A DNA stretch of 64,000 nt from Glandiceps talaboti (GCF_964340395.1 NC_135549.1:3232501-3296500); one strand, 5' to 3'. Shown: positions 1-17,042, counted from the stretch's first letter. The notes: generated from the sequence alone by a model not told the origin. Numbers and translations: made by a program.

Positions 1-1360
1 GTGTTAGCCTTTCAAGGAACGTAAGATGTGGTAATTTTGGTACCCAACGCAAATCATTGTGGTCCAACGTTAGGCATCGTAATTCGGTCAAGCTAACAAA
101 CCTCGTGTTATTTATAGAGATTATCGTATTGTTATGAAGATACAACTCTTGCACAGAATTTAAACCATCAAAAACTGTCTCTGGTAAAGAGACAAAGTGA
201 TTGTTGTTCAAAAACAGTTCTCTTAGATTACTAAGCCCACTGAAAATAGTTTGACCCAAGTCGTTTAAAACATTGTTATTTAACTTCAGTTGTACAAGGT
301 TGGCTAGTTCTGAAAAAAACGACAAACGAATATTGCTGAGGTGGTTATATGACAGGTTCAAGTGTTTCAACGCCGACAGTTCTGAGAAGCTTTCCATCTG
401 TATTGTGACTAATGAGTTGTGGGAAATATCGAGGTGTTGCAAGCTACGTAACGCAGTAAAGGAGTTGTTTGAGATGTGTGTGATCACATTACTGTGTAGA
501 TCTAGCCATTGCAAGGCTACCATACCGCTAAAGAGTGTATCAGGTATGAACGAAATCTTATTGTTTGGGAGGTAGAGGCGTTGCAGTTCCTCCGTGTCCC
601 TTATCTGTGTAGGCAGTGATTTTAAATCACTATTGTCCAGATAGATCTCCAGCACATGTCTTGATTGATTAATGAACATCTCTGATAATGTTGCAATATT
701 GTTATTACTGAGAAACACGTATTTTAGGTTTGGTAAACCGGAGAATGCAATGTGTGAGACCATGGTAATAAAGTTACTCGACAAGTTTACAGTTTGAAGT
801 GTTGGCGATCGAAATGAATTGTGTATTTCAACTATGTCATTGTCCGATAGGTTGATATTCAACAGAGCTGTCAAACCATCTACGTTAGGAACGACTTGCA
901 TGGAGTTATTTACCATATTTAAGTACTCAAGACTATCCAAACCAATAAAGACGGTTTCGTGTAGCACTGTCAAGCTATTGCTATTCAAAAATAGCTTCTT
1001 CAACAGGTCTAATCCATAGAAGGCTTCGACTGAAATTTCTCGTAATCCGTTGAAACCGAGATGTAACTCTTCCATTTTGGTTGCACCTTGGAAAGATCTG
1101 TTTTGAATAAACGTGATTTCATTACTTTGGAAATAAAAGATGCCTCGAGTTCCGTAGTAGGGGATTAGAGATTGGTCCTCTAAGTTGGGGATAAGAGACA
1201 ATTCCCTATTGGCACAGTCAACTGTGATTACATTGCTTGCAGATGTACAGTTGCATATTGAGAGACATTCCGATGATGATACAAGAGTCTTATCAAATAA
1301 CTGCAGAACGAATAAAACGAACACCACAGCTAACGGAAGCCGTTTCATTTTATTCATCTC
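1..1360 (-). CDS. Secreted or membrane leucine-rich-repeat protein, 5' coding exon, C-terminus outside window
   Basis: The minus strand is open without a stop from an ATG at 1357 to the window edge, giving 452 residues. The N-terminus has a basic start and a hydrophobic stretch (about residues 7-20) typical of a signal peptide. A cysteine cluster C31-x3-C35-x-C37-x10-C48 follows, as in an LRRNT cap. Sixteen LxxLxLxxNxL repeats of about 22-24 residues then run from about residue 71 to 445, and a seventeenth is cut by the edge. Repeats alternate between NNxI and SxNxL forms with F at the end, the typical-type LRR of animal extracellular proteins. A second in-frame ATG at 1348 could also start translation. 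The exon probably begins at 1360, after a TTTTTCAG acceptor (1361-1363), so a 5' non-coding exon lies upstream. The family could be Toll-like, LRR-Ig, LRR-only or an LRR-GPCR. The missing C-terminus decides, so no symbol is given. Confidence 0.9.
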
Positions 1361-1400
1361 CTGAAAAATATAAAATGATTTGAAAGTTGACATAAAAATG
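1361..1400 (-). promoter_or_regulatory. Probable splice acceptor and T-rich tract before the LRR exon
   Basis: On the minus strand a T-rich run ends in CAG at 1363-1361, directly before GAGATG. No ATG-containing exon was seen upstream, so the preceding exon would be 5' untranslated. This is inferred from motif and position only. Confidence 0.5.
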
Positions 1401-1473
1401 GGAAGATAGAAAATAAAAGCATCTCAGAGTAAAAATGGTTTCTTTTGGGCTGCTTTCTTTCGTTGTGTCACGA

Positions 1474-1475
<2 letters not shown>

Positions 1476-1523
<48 letters not shown>
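1476..1523. repeat. (GT)n microsatellite
   Basis: 24 uninterrupted GT units, about 115 bp upstream of the LRR exon on its coding strand. Confidence 0.98.
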
Positions 1524-1525
<2 letters not shown>

Positions 1526-1975
1526 TTGACGATTTTCAGAATATCATTGTTTACTTTTTTAAATTGCTTATTTTGTCGAAGATAGCAGAATGAGAGAATG
1601 CCCACATAGTGAGTTCAACGACATTATTTTATCTGTCAATACATTTCAGAAAAAAAGAGAAAGAGCCGGTCTATTATTTTCAAATCATACAATGGTTTAT
1701 GTTCGAAGCTTTCACAGTGATCATTTACAAAACCAAATGACAAGCAAAATACGGAAGACATTGATTGTTTTTCACGATCACATAGATATACAAGAAATAC
1801 GGAAGTTGTGAAAGAACATTCCAGAATCCATATAGCCTCATTCCACAACCAAAATTGCATGCAAGCCGTGCAACTAACGTGAAATAGCAAATCAATGTCC
1901 CATTTTTCAAATTTGTAATTTTGACGACTCAACGTCTACTATGTTACGTGTAATACCATGATTAATCATGTTAAT

Positions 1976-2026
1976 ACCACCACCCCACCCCCCACCACCA
2001 CCACCACCACCACCACCACCACCACC
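1976..2026. repeat. (CAC)n microsatellite with C-rich start
   Basis: A run of CCA/CAC triplets preceded by short C runs. Confidence 0.95.
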
Positions 2027-5013
2027 GTGTCTGAATTGGACATGAATAAGACTCCTAATCCATTCCGAACATGCGAATATATCAATTGAGAAATTTAGTT
2101 ATTTTAGGAGAACTGGCCAAGGGCCACATACAACTACATGTATAGTGGTGTGTCACGTATAGTGTAAGTATATCTTTCTAATTTCAAAAATCATTCAATA
2201 TTTACAACTTCCAAACAATACAAAGTCTGTAACACCTGATAACCACTTTTATACATAATTTGATATAAATAAGTTCACTTTTACACCAAAGTTATTGAAA
2301 TGAATTATTATTAATCAAAAGAGTTTCGAAACTACGTCGGATTTCAAGCTTCGATTTAATCATCATTTACAATTCATGTCGGGAAAACATCTTTCAGTAT
2401 TTAAACAGTAAATGTTGCTGTCCAACCGATGAAGGGCGATGTATATAACGGATGAAGCGAGGTGTTTAGTCACCCAGTATACTCCACATACATGAACCAC
2501 ACAGAGACACACAGAGACACGCACAGAGGAAGCTATCAAAGATTACGTTACATTATGGAAAGCTCAGTAAAAATAGTTGAGTTATTTAACTTAATGCATA
2601 TATGTAAGTTGAGTAGAGAGACATTTATCAGAATGAATATATATACATTGTAGTCGAGTTTCACAAATTGATATTGCTTATATTACGAACATCTCATTAA
2701 TTAAGTTAATTTATTCAGCCTTTAGCCACTTGTAATAAGAGAACTGGACAGTCGTTAAAAAAAACTCAGCATGATCATAGTTTGTGGTCGTAGATAAATA
2801 TTGCAAGTATATACATTTATGAATATTATCCTACTATGAGCTGTATATAAAGGTATACATTGAAAATAAATTGATGATATTGTAGCAAAATAATGGATTT
2901 AAGATGAATAATTCTTACTCTATATATGTATCTCTTAAAAGGAGATTTCTGCCTTACCTCAGTCGGTGTACTTGTGTGTAATGTCTAGAAGCATCTAGAA
3001 TTTACAACACAGCTTTTACTAGTCTTGCAGTCTATGTTTGTGAGATAGACATCAACACTCAATAATATTCTGTTTGTGTACTTTCACTTCCCCAAATTCT
3101 ATTGACGAAGTACTTTACCCACGTTTTATTGACAGGTTTATTTGTCATGAATGTGGTTCTCGACGTCACTGTAGATGTCTTCAGCTCACTAATTCCTCTT
3201 ATCTCTTCATTATTTGATACTCTGTTATCGAAACCGTAATAACTTCTGCTTTAATAGGGGTCGTGGAGATAGGAAAATGAACTAGGTACATAGTCACATA
3301 GGCAATAACCCAATCTGTTCCTTTACAACTAAACCCGAAAACTACTTCTTTTGGTTTGGAATCGCACTATACATTGTCCTCAGTAAAAATTACATGTGTA
3401 AAGACTACATCCAAGAAAACAGGTGAAAGAACTATATTTTAGTGATTTTTGTGTTATATCTTCCTATATCTGTTTTTAAAAAGTTTTATTTATTTTGTGA
3501 ATTTAAGAATTTCATCGTGATAAATAGAAATCATATGTTTTTATTCGTTATTTTCTTTTGGTTAACTGATAGAGATAGGTCAAGTCAGAAGTCATTTACT
3601 GGAAATGATCGGATACTTTTGAGTAAAGCTCCATTATTTTGTCCGAGGCGCAGCCAAAGAATGGAGTTCATATCCTGATTATTTACAGTAGATGGCCGAG
3701 GACTTATCCTATAACGACGTTATGCTTCGAAATCGACGAGTTTTTATGTTTTTCACCAGATAATCAACCCTGTTATCTACAGCTCTGTTATGTAACCTCC
3801 TACCCATTATCATGTTATTAATTACAAAATTCACTGCAGAAAACCCATCCTACACTTCTTCGCCAAATAATCCAATGTTTTCCCCAAAAGTTGAGCGTGA
3901 AATCCACTAACGTGGCAAAGACTCGCATTGTAACAAAGTTACAGTCTCAATTCGAACTAGGTAGTATTTCCGTTTTTACCCACCCACAGCTCTATTACTA
4001 ACCTTGGTGCACATAAGCAGTGTCAATGAACAAATTCCATATGGAAACCCGCTTCATGTTAGCGGACTGTTCCTTTCATGGATTAACGGTATGCAGACAC
4101 TTCCTTTGTGTAAAAGTGTCCCGTTAAATTAAATTGAGAGCATGGTTGAAACAATGGGAAGTGTCAGAAAGGAGCATAACGTTATTCAAGACATATAACT
4201 TTGTACACATGCATGTATCAAATCCAATTAAGATATGAACGTAACTGTTGAGAGAGAGGCAAACGGACAGAAAGAGAGAAGAGTACAGAGAATGAAATCA
4301 AATCCAAACCCCAAATCACCATAGACATGTACCTCCTGCAATTTCATGATCATAGTAGACATGCATGCAGATATCATATGGTGTAAAGTGAAATACCAAC
4401 TCTTTTATCACGAACTACACGCATAATTCTACTTCTCCGACACGATTTCACCACAGGTTGCAACATTTCAAAACAGAAGCAAAACACTTTGATGGGTTTT
4501 TTCACTAACGTTCATACCATTTTGACCTTTTTTGCCTTATCAAAGACATAAAAATGATCTCTATATTCTCTAATAGTCAAATAATAAGACTTCGTCATCA
4601 CCATTTGAACATTCTGCGAGTTAAAAAAAAAATATGAATTTACAGTGACAGTGACAATTTTTCATTAGAGTGGTTTGTTATCCGTAAATAAATGTCATGG
4701 TGTGCATAACATGCAACCTACAAACCTAATTCGTGTATTTGTGTCAGAAGACATCAACGAATCCAACGGTCGAATTACATCTAAAATATTCCTGGAATTT
4801 ACATGTAATATGTATTATTCATTGCGGTGAATTAATACCGGAAATAAGACAGTTTTCAAAGAAATGTACAGGTAGTGAACAATTTATCAATTTTACCGTG
4901 TTGCACTTTTGTACTTAATTACCGACAGCCTTTGGGTATAATATATCTGCGGAAACCTTTATGTTCGGTGAGTCAATCAACGTTTATGGCCTCATCCCAC
5001 ATCTTTGTAAATA

Positions 5014-5117
5014 TACGACAGGCTTCACATTCACTCTTTTGTGAAATCTTTACCATGATCAGCTTAATATACGACAGGCTTCACAATTCACTCCTTGTGA
5101 AACCTTCACCATGTCAG
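5014..5117 (+). repeat. Tandem duplication, about 50 bp x2
   Basis: The segment beginning AATATACGACAGGCTTCACA occurs twice in direct tandem with a few indels. Confidence 0.85.
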
Positions 5118-5240
5118 CTTAATATAGACCTAAATTGTGTCTGTTCTACGATGTCAAATCAGATATGAACACTGTGACAATAAAAATGGCGTTAATAATA
5201 AAAACGTTGACCTGCGATAAATTGTAATGCAGTCACTGCG

Positions 5241-6990
<1,750 letters not shown>

Positions 6991-6994
6991 TTAA

Positions 6995-7450
6995 AGTAAT
7001 TTGTTAGGCCTTGTAGAAAGTAAAATGGTGAGAAAGGGGGTAAATGATAAGGTATGGCTGCTATGGTATTCGACCTTGAATTTAGATGTGAAGGGCAATG
7101 TTCAACATTTCATTAGAAAGCTCATCATAGATAGTATGGGTGTAGACACTCAAAAGAAACCTTTTAAGGTTTCAGGGCCCGGGTAGTGGGCAAAACATGA
7201 ATTTTGTGACAAATGTGGCCGCCATTCAGCCATTATTTGTGAAGGTGGCAAAGTGACATGTACATGTTGACTACTGTATTTAATATTTGTACCAGGTTTG
7301 TTTGAAATTGGCCGGCGCATGTCAGACATGCACATATAGACTTTGAACAACTGTAGTTATTTGACCTGAATATAGGGTCAAGATCAACGTTCAAAGTCGC
7401 CTTAGAAAGTTCATCATAGATGGGTGTAAATACTCAAATGAGGTCGCGAT
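6995..7450 (+). repeat. Interspersed family A fragment
   Basis: Two divergent copies of a unit containing a gacctTGAA...GGTCAA...TTAGAAAGctCATCATA stretch followed by GTGTAGACACTCAAA-like words (about 7060-7160 and 7365-7435). The same words recur near 15.1, 15.7, 27.45, 34.58 and 60.45 kb. No protein is encoded. Confidence 0.6.
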
Positions 7451-7481
7451 TGATAAAGGGACCGGTCAGTTTTTCCAGCCT

Positions 7482-7506
7482 GGGGTGGGGGTGGGGGTGG
7501 GGGTGG
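7482..7506 (+). other. G-rich run, potential G-quadruplex
   Basis: Five G4-G5 runs are separated by single T bases, which meets the usual four-run quadruplex pattern with very short loops. Confidence 0.6.
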
Positions 7507-7744
7507 ATTCTGAAATCGGGCCGACAAAAAGTCACTGACAACCCCCATCTGTAAAACCAAAAACAGGCTGACCCCCTATAACTTACATTATGACTCCCCC
7601 CCCCCCCCATATATATAATATTCCGGCACCTGACAGCTATTTTGATCGTGACTCAGTGTGGACTGCTTGACTGTCTTACATATACTTTTATAAGATCCCA
7701 GGTTAGCACTGTCATAATTATAATTATTGACTACACAGGGTAAA

Positions 7745-8040
7745 TACATTCCAAAAGGAGTTTAATAGCATCTTGACAGTGAAAGTTAGGGGGAAAGCTT
7801 GAGAAGGGAATATGTACATCTCTTATGGGGGCCCTATGGGGTCTCCCCCTAGAAGCTTTGGAGGTTTTTAACTCTGAAAAGTCAATTTTGAGACTATTAA
7901 GACATTTTCAGAAAATGTATGAATGTAGTTTGATAGCATCTTGACAGTAAGAGGTAGGGGGAAGAGCTTGAGACTGGGATGCGTACACCTCATGTGGGGG
8001 GGGGGGGTGTCCTAGAGGGTCTCCCCTAGCAGCAGTAATA
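7745..8040 (+). repeat. Tandem duplication, about 175 bp x2
   Basis: The segment with AGCATCTTGACAGT, GGGGGAA-AGCTTGAGA and GTACA-CTCAT/TTATG occurs near 7766 and again near 7932, ending in GGTCTCCCC in both copies. The second copy carries a 12-G run at 7996-8007. Confidence 0.8.
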
Positions 8041-9694
<1,654 letters not shown>

Positions 9695-9759
9695 ATATAC
9701 TCCGCTCTGCGTGCAGACGTATCGAGCACTGTACTACGGACAAATCTTACCACTGACTT

Positions 9760-9761
<2 letters not shown>
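9695..9761. mobile_element. Island between palindrome and (TA)n, related to the 5.4 and 37.5 kb modules
   Basis: It shares CGCTCTGC, GTAT and GAGCACTGT in the same order with the reverse complement of the modules at 5378-5433 and 37537-37589. This links the three (TA)n-embedded insertions into one family. Confidence 0.5.

Positions 9762-9853
<92 letters not shown>
9762..9853. repeat. (TA)n microsatellite
   Basis: About 46 uninterrupted TA units, right border of the insertion. Confidence 0.98.
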
Positions 9854-9854
<1 letters not shown>

Positions 9855-10775
9855 CAAAACAGAATAATACAGGAGTTTGACTTTATCAAGTATATATTTA
9901 GTAAAGGTACTTGAAGAAATAATATATAAGGCCAAAGGTCGAGTTTTAAACGATTACAACGGTTGTTCATTGATAATCATTATAGCTAATAATATATTCA
10001 TGTGCATTAATTTTGTACATCTTCCCATATCCCTATATGTGGTTTAGCATCAACATCATTATTAGCTTCATTTCACACTTCAGTATAGGTAGAAGTCACC
10101 TAAAACGTTAATACAAACTTGTTTAAATTGAATAAATATTAATCAAATATGCGCCGCTACATTATTTAAAGTGCTTACTGGCTGCCTTCGGATTTTCACC
10201 AACATGAAATATAAATTAAGTGTGCGGTGTTTTTGTGTCGCTCTCAATTTACACGAATATGGAGAAGTAGAAAATGGGAACATTACTTTAATCCCTTTTT
10301 GTATCAGACACATTATTTCATCATTGATTTGTAAGGCTAACTGACAATACATTGTTGACTTAGTATCCTAACAAGATCTGTGTTTGTAAGTCATACAGAT
10401 TCTGTGGGCGCCACTAGTTTGGCTGTTCAAATTGATGGTTTTAAAGGGTTGTCTAGGTTTAAGTACAGGAACACAAAGTCTGAGACGAGGCTTCTACAAA
10501 ACACTCTATTGTCTTACAAACAACATGCCTGACTGATAAATGTAATACCGGGGTCATTGGTCAGAGACCACGAGAATGGGTTCAGAAGATAAAGCTGTTT
10601 GTGAATGGCAATGACGCATGTACTGTTATCTTGAATGTTACCATTATCTAACGACGCAACGATGTCATGTGAGAGTAGATACATGTAATGAGTTTTGTTG
10701 AAAAAATGTTGAAATTATAATAGGGTAACTTGTCCACTACCTCTGTTGGTATTTCTGAGTGGAATATGTCATATA
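9854..10775. other. Non-coding DNA, nothing recognised
   Basis: No coding-like frame and no clear repeat structure. Confidence 0.5.
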
Positions 10776-11133
<358 letters not shown>

Positions 11134-14120
11134 ATATGGAAAATTGAACTCCTAATGACAACATACTTTACAGGTAATCTGATTCAAATCGGGAGCCAGC
11201 CTCAATAAGCAGTATTTAGAGTCGGTACTGTCTTTCCTTACGCCCACATTCTGTTAGTAGTGTTACTTCGCAGTGAGCCACGGAATCACTCCAATTACGT
11301 TATTGAATACACAGTGGACACACAATATTCACGATTAGAATCTTCAATTAGGAATCTTAAGAATACCTCGACAATGCATTGCATGGCCTGCAGTCAGCCA
11401 TTATACATATTCTTACATTTGTCTCACTCTTATTGACATGAGAACTGACATTCAACCAAAAAATAGCAAATTGCTCTGTTGTTATCGATCTGTCGTGCTC
11501 GACGGTCATTATTGTAAACTCGTTACTTCAATGGAGTCAAATACACGTCATTTTCTGTTGTATATGTTTGGCCATATGTCTTGTATATAGGACTTAAATC
11601 TTTATATTTTTGAGAATGCCTTGATAACATAGTTAGAGTGGAGTCTGAAATTGCAGTTAACCATTACAGTACATGGATAAATATGTATGCCAATGAAACA
11701 TATACATGATATATAATTGATGTCAGATCGAATACATTTTGCACAATTTTTGCAATTGTTATATTTGCTTTTCTTTTGAAATAGGTGATGATGTGTCTGA
11801 ATGAATGACCTTGTTCGTATGATCGTATGATGTTACAAAAAAGCTATCAATTCAAGAAAGTATCTACCTCATCAACATCTATATGGTCCCCAAGGCATAC
11901 AAGGATAGATACAACACCAACATAATTTTATATCATAACAGTATTACTATGGAATAGAATCTGTATTGCATCCGTTAAGAAAACTACATTTCTTCATTTG
12001 ATTTTCTGCAATAAGTGTTTGGTTCTAAAACAAACTAGTAAATATATAAACTACAGTAATAATAGTACATGTAATAATGGGATAACAGAATAAGGTTTAC
12101 ACGAAAGTGTAAACTTTAGGTTAGATAAATGTAATATATTTCTTGTAGCTCTGTAGAATGTCTTTACTCTTAATAAGTGCTAATTTAATGAAAGTTGTCA
12201 GTGCCATAAGGATGTGTCTTTGATCGGAGTTAAAAAGAGTAATACATTTTGTTTTATTGTCTAGATCTTTAAAATTGCCAAGACCATACCCCTGATTGCA
12301 CTTAGTCCGGTATACAGTTGTTGTCTTTCAATGTTATAATTGTTGCATGTTGTGATGAAGTGTATTAATCTTCTATCATAGTGCAGGTGTTGCATTCACT
12401 ATTTTTTGTCGTGTGTGCCTCCCAATTTCAATTTGTAGATCATGTGAGCTCAGTCCAATTCTTGAAATTAAACTAACTTCCTTGTGTACTAATTTGTAAG
12501 TGCTAAGATAAGAGTCTTATATCATTGTCTTTGGTTCATTTCTTAGTCAAATAATCCTTATAAATGTTCAAAAATGAAAACAGACTATAGAATTTTAAAC
12601 ATTGACAATACCACAACGGAACATTTTGAATTATCAAGCCATGAGCCAGGATAATTGTGTTTTTGTAATTATTTCATGGCGTGATAAAAAAATGTAAAGC
12701 AATACAGCACAGTAAACAGCATTACCTTCAAAGTAATTGTTTTGACCTTGTGATAAGATAGCTAAAACTTGTCTGACGAGTCACACATTGTAAACAATTG
12801 TGTCAAGTAAACATTATCTTGCAATGACAAGAAGACACGTGTAAGGTCACATTGATTAATGAGACAGAGCCATGGGTCAAGCAATGTTATTCGATCTTAA
12901 TAAGTGGAGGCCATAGGTGTCACAACAAGTGTAAAATTGTGTCCCAAATGATTTCAACAGCTGTTTTAAGTAAGAATATTCTAGAGAGTTCTTTTCAACT
13001 GTTTATTTCTGAACAGAATTAATTGTATTAGTGAATACTTTAAAATAAGGATAAGAGTGTGAATTTTGCTGTAAACAGCTTGTTTGTTAACTAAATTTGT
13101 ATTACGGAATGAACGTTAGTTCAAACAAAATGTTGATGACATAAATTTGTCTCTAAAATATTTGTTAGATTTGCTGGGAGGCCTTGACGAAGGAACATGG
13201 ATTTGAATGCGCTCCGTGAGCAGAACTTTACAGAGACAAGGACATCCCAAGGAACTTTGATTCCCGGCTGTAACTAAATTGAGGAGTTCGATTGAATTGC
13301 TCCTATTGCTGCAAATCGTATATGTCATTCGACCCAAAAGTAATATTTTGAGTCCCTTGAGAGTTTTTCTACAGAATGCGTGTCCTGAGATTGTGGTACC
13401 TCTGAGACGGTCTGAGTGCATTGGGTTTACCCTTGGATTTGGTCAATAGCCACACCACCAAAGACAAGTCGGTAACACTTGTTATTGAGAACTTACCTTG
13501 AAAACATTGAAAATAACTTCTAAAAGGATAGCGGTACTGTGATGTGTCACGAATTCATACCAATAACCTTCCTATCCAACACAACTGTACATGACCGCCT
13601 TCTTGAAACATTGTGAGGTACTTAATTGTTAGTACAGAATAGTTAAACTCGAACCTTTTTGTGCAATGCCTTTACTGCGGATGAGAAATAGCAGTTTGGT
13701 AGTCATCACATTAGAATCTACCTTTACACTGCTGTCATGTTGTTCTAATTGGGTCATTAGGCTATATAGATGATTCGAAGCAAATATTTCTGTACACCCA
13801 TACATACACAACGTAAACCTAATAGTTGACATTTACATAATCGGATCATGTAAACCATTCAATACTTAAAGTGAAAAGAGTAATGCTCTTTAGATTAGAG
13901 AAATCGAAGTACTTCTAATTGATGTTGATGTAACCCAAACAAACATAACTTGATTTGAAGAAATCCCACCAATTCACCCTATATTTAAACAAATGCAAAT
14001 AACGTCATCCGTTCGCAAATGGACAGAGTACTGTGTATGGTTAAATAAAGAGTAAATAAGCTGTACTTTTTGTGTTATATCACTGTGGATAAAGGTACGC
14101 CAATGAGAATTAAGTATAAA
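11134..14120. other. Non-coding DNA
   Basis: No assignable gene. A 101-codon minus-strand frame at 13116-13421 is slightly richer in GC than its surroundings but shows no domain. A good donor-like CAAG/GTAAGT lies on the minus strand near 13500. These are too weak to call an exon. Confidence 0.4.
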
Positions 14121-14193
14121 GTAGGATAGAGGTGCAATGATACAATGATAACAAACCAGATGTGGTTAATTAAAGTCTGTTTTCAGACTCTTC
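14121..14193 (+). repeat. Left arm of a 73-bp inverted repeat pair
   Basis: Reverse complement of 17163-17235 with 71 of 73 bases matching. Each arm holds a small hairpin AGTCTG-TTTT-CAGACT. The pair encloses about 3 kb. The arms may be the ends of one transposon or two oppositely oriented copies of one element. Confidence 0.85.
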
Positions 14194-14429
14194 TATCACA
14201 TACGGGAAGGAAGCAGCAATAATGCAGGCAGCTGTTAGCAACGTATTTCGTCATTTATTCATCAAATTATGATGTTTGGTATCTTCGTCCGTAAATGATA
14301 TTCGATGATTTGCTCCTTTGCGAACGTATCGTGAATACTCTTAGAAATCTTATGAAGTCATATTCAAGCACCTTAGAATGAATGTTAAAATATACATATG
14401 CAATGTTGCATTATATTACACTTACACTA

Positions 14430-14650
14430 TTTATCTATTTATTTACCATCCAACAGGCATTGCCCAATAAGAGGAGGAGGATTCCAGAGTGCCTGAGGAA
14501 AACCTGTGTTGTTAGGTAGAGTCAAACTGAGCGACATTCTTCTTACTTAAGTTACAGCGTGGTAAATTAATCAAACCCAGAATGGGTTCGAACCCCAACC
14601 GCAGTGGTAAGAGGCTTAGCCGTTCGGCAACAGATAACCCTTACATTTCC
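14430..14650 (-). mobile_element. tRNA-derived SINE
   Basis: On the minus strand an A-box-like TTGCCGAACGG (14631-14621) is followed by a B box GGTTCGAACCC (14594-14584), at tRNA-like spacing. The tail toward 14430 ends in short TATT-type repeats. The A box context GCCGAACGGCTAAG resembles serine/leucine tRNAs. Boundaries are approximate. Confidence 0.65.
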
Positions 14651-14684
14651 AGATTTGCTTATGTTACAAGAAATGGGTTTACGT

Positions 14685-14732
14685 ATAAATAAATAAATGA
14701 ATAAATAAATGAATAAATAAATAAATAAATAA
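14685..14732. repeat. (AAAT)n microsatellite with GAAT variants
   Basis: About 12 tetranucleotide units, three of them with a G. Confidence 0.95.
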
Positions 14733-14979
14733 TGTTTTCTATACATATCAGATAACCCAGAAACGTATATTTAGAACTAACTTTCACCTTTAAATGTCAC
14801 AGACGCCGAGGCTCAGGAACGGAAATTGCTTTTCTTTTACATCTTTGATTATTTTGCACTTATTTAATCTCCCAAGACGAACATAAAAATAAAACTTCAT
14901 ACACTATCATGCAGTAAGACGATAATAAATGAAACAAGTCTTTATAGAAGACAGCCACCCCTGAAATGTGACTGAGTGG

Positions 14980-15935
14980 AGACATAATGTAAAAGAAATT
15001 GGTGGCAACAAATAGATACCTACAAAGTGTCTGTGATAATACAGGGAATTGCTGAATGTCAGTAACTGAACTTGAAGAGATCCAGTTCTAGGTCAAAGGT
15101 CAATGTCTAAAAAGAAAGTTTCAACCTGGTAATATAGGGGTAAACACTTTAATGTAGTCTCCATGTATTAACGTTTTTGAGTTAATTGCTAAATCATGAT
15201 TGTTCACTACAAATATTGCTGCCATTGAGTGAAAAGTGACATGAGCACCAAAAAGTAATGCATGTCTATGTTTATCTGGTTCTGCATTATCTATAGACAT
15301 GTCGATCTAAAAGACATTAGCCACACATACTTGCTACAAAGAGTGTGCAACATATAAGTAATAGCTTAATTTTGATAGTCTATGAATAGATCGTATGATT
15401 GAAGTTTTTTAGTTATGCAGTATTAAATATAGTGATTGTTTACTACAAATATGGCTGCCATTGAAGTTTTTTAGTTATGCAGTATTAAATACAGTGATTG
15501 TTTACTACAAATATGGCTGCCAATCAGTAACACTTATATGAACACCAAAAAGAATGCTTGTGTATAGTTCTGTTCTTCAATATTACTTGTGAACATGATT
15601 TAAAAGAAAATGGATATGTAAATACTACATATGTGTCTGTCATAGGCTGAAATTGACTTGATTTTGATAATTGACCCTGAAGGTCAAGTTCACAGGTCAA
15701 GGCTTCCAAAGATAGCTTGCATCTTATAATATGGGGTAGACACTCGAATGGAGTGTCTGCGTATTACAGTTTTTGAGTTATGCAGTAAATATTGACTTTA
15801 GCTACAAATATGACCGACATTAGGTCAAATTTGCATATATGAAAAAACAAATTGACGTGCATATGCCCCACATCATATATCACCATTCAGGTTTGAAAGA
15901 AATTGGATATTGCATGTTTAAGAAATGAAGTATTA
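14980..15935 (+). repeat. Interspersed family A, multi-unit copy
   Basis: At least two divergent units share TTGTTTACTACAAATATGGC-like words, ATGAGCACCAAAAAG, GACCCTGAAGGTCAAG and ATGGGGTAGACACT. One 62-bp piece is duplicated in tandem at about 15402-15525. The copy ends in a GGACGGGCGGA-like segment. No coding capacity. Confidence 0.75.
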
Positions 15936-17041
15936 AGGACGGGCGGAAGCGTGGAGCCCATTGTAATAACACCCCCTTTCAGAGCTAAAAAAATCCACGT
16001 TTAGTAGCATGAACGCAAAAAACAATATGGAAGGTACGTAAGAAAGTAATTGATATTAGAACGTATTTACGCAATTTTTAAGGTCATTTTCCACATCGTC
16101 CCTTACATGTACAGTCCCTAGTGTTACCGGTATAGTAAATACATATTTTAAATCTATTATATTGTATGCTTGAAATAGGTGAAATATACAAATATGAACT
16201 GGTGTAGGAAGAATCGTGGTTAATATTCCTCTTACTTGTGGATTCATATTCTTGTATCTAGGATAATTTCTTTTGTGCTCTGTAAATGAAAGGAATTGTA
16301 ATATTGTTATTGTATTGTATTGTATTGTATTGTATTGTATTGTATTGTATTGTAAACCTGATGTAATTAAGTCTGTTGATTCATGCTATAGAGAAAAGGT
16401 GTGTTGTAGCAAAAGACTAATTTTTAACGGTGAGGTGTATGTTATTATAACACCGAAGTGAGGCGTTGTATTAATACACATCAATGATTACTTAGCCTTG
16501 TTTTGAAAGTTACATTTATATCATGTTTCAAGAGATTTACCGCTTAACGCCCTTTCAATGCAGTATTTTCAACTGCAGGCGTCCAACGTGAAAATCCAAT
16601 ATTCTTTTTTTATCACCTTGAATCATATTCCAAAGGAAGCACTCAAACATGTTTTTTTTTTCTAGTTGATTTGACACATCTGTCAGTGTTTCTTATTTCC
16701 TATTAAGAGTCAACATCTTTTTTTTCATTTTCATTTTCTTATCTGTAAATTTAAAGCTGCTATCTTTTCCCTTCAGTCACTCTGTTTACAGCTTGCTACC
16801 TCACAACTTTAATTGTCTGATTTTGCGACACTACATGTAGTTAACCTCTGAGACCGTGTCGTAATATAAGGGTTATTTATCATTGCTGACAATATCTTGG
16901 ATGAATGCCTAAACTATAAGGATGTTGAAATAGCCAGAAGACCACGTGTCGTGAATTTAAAAAAGGAAATATTTCTTTATTTTGAGTTGTATTGTAGAAC
17001 ACTTACAGCACTGGCTTCTTTTCTTACATTGATTACCAATA

Positions 17042-17042
<1 letters not shown>
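15936..17042. other. Non-coding DNA
   Basis: No gene seen. It contains the (TTGTA)n tract at 16305-16354. Confidence 0.5.
16305..16354. repeat. (TTGTA)n pentanucleotide repeat
   Basis: About 9 perfect units. The IVLYC-type frame over it is artefactual. Confidence 0.97.

Noticed and set aside
13116-13500. 101-codon minus-strand frame with a nearby donor CAAG/GTAAGT
   Set aside because: The donor is not compatible with this frame as one exon, no domain is seen, and single splice-like sites are common by chance.
14584-14631. tRNA gene
   Set aside because: A and B boxes are present but no complete acceptor and anticodon arms; fits a SINE head.
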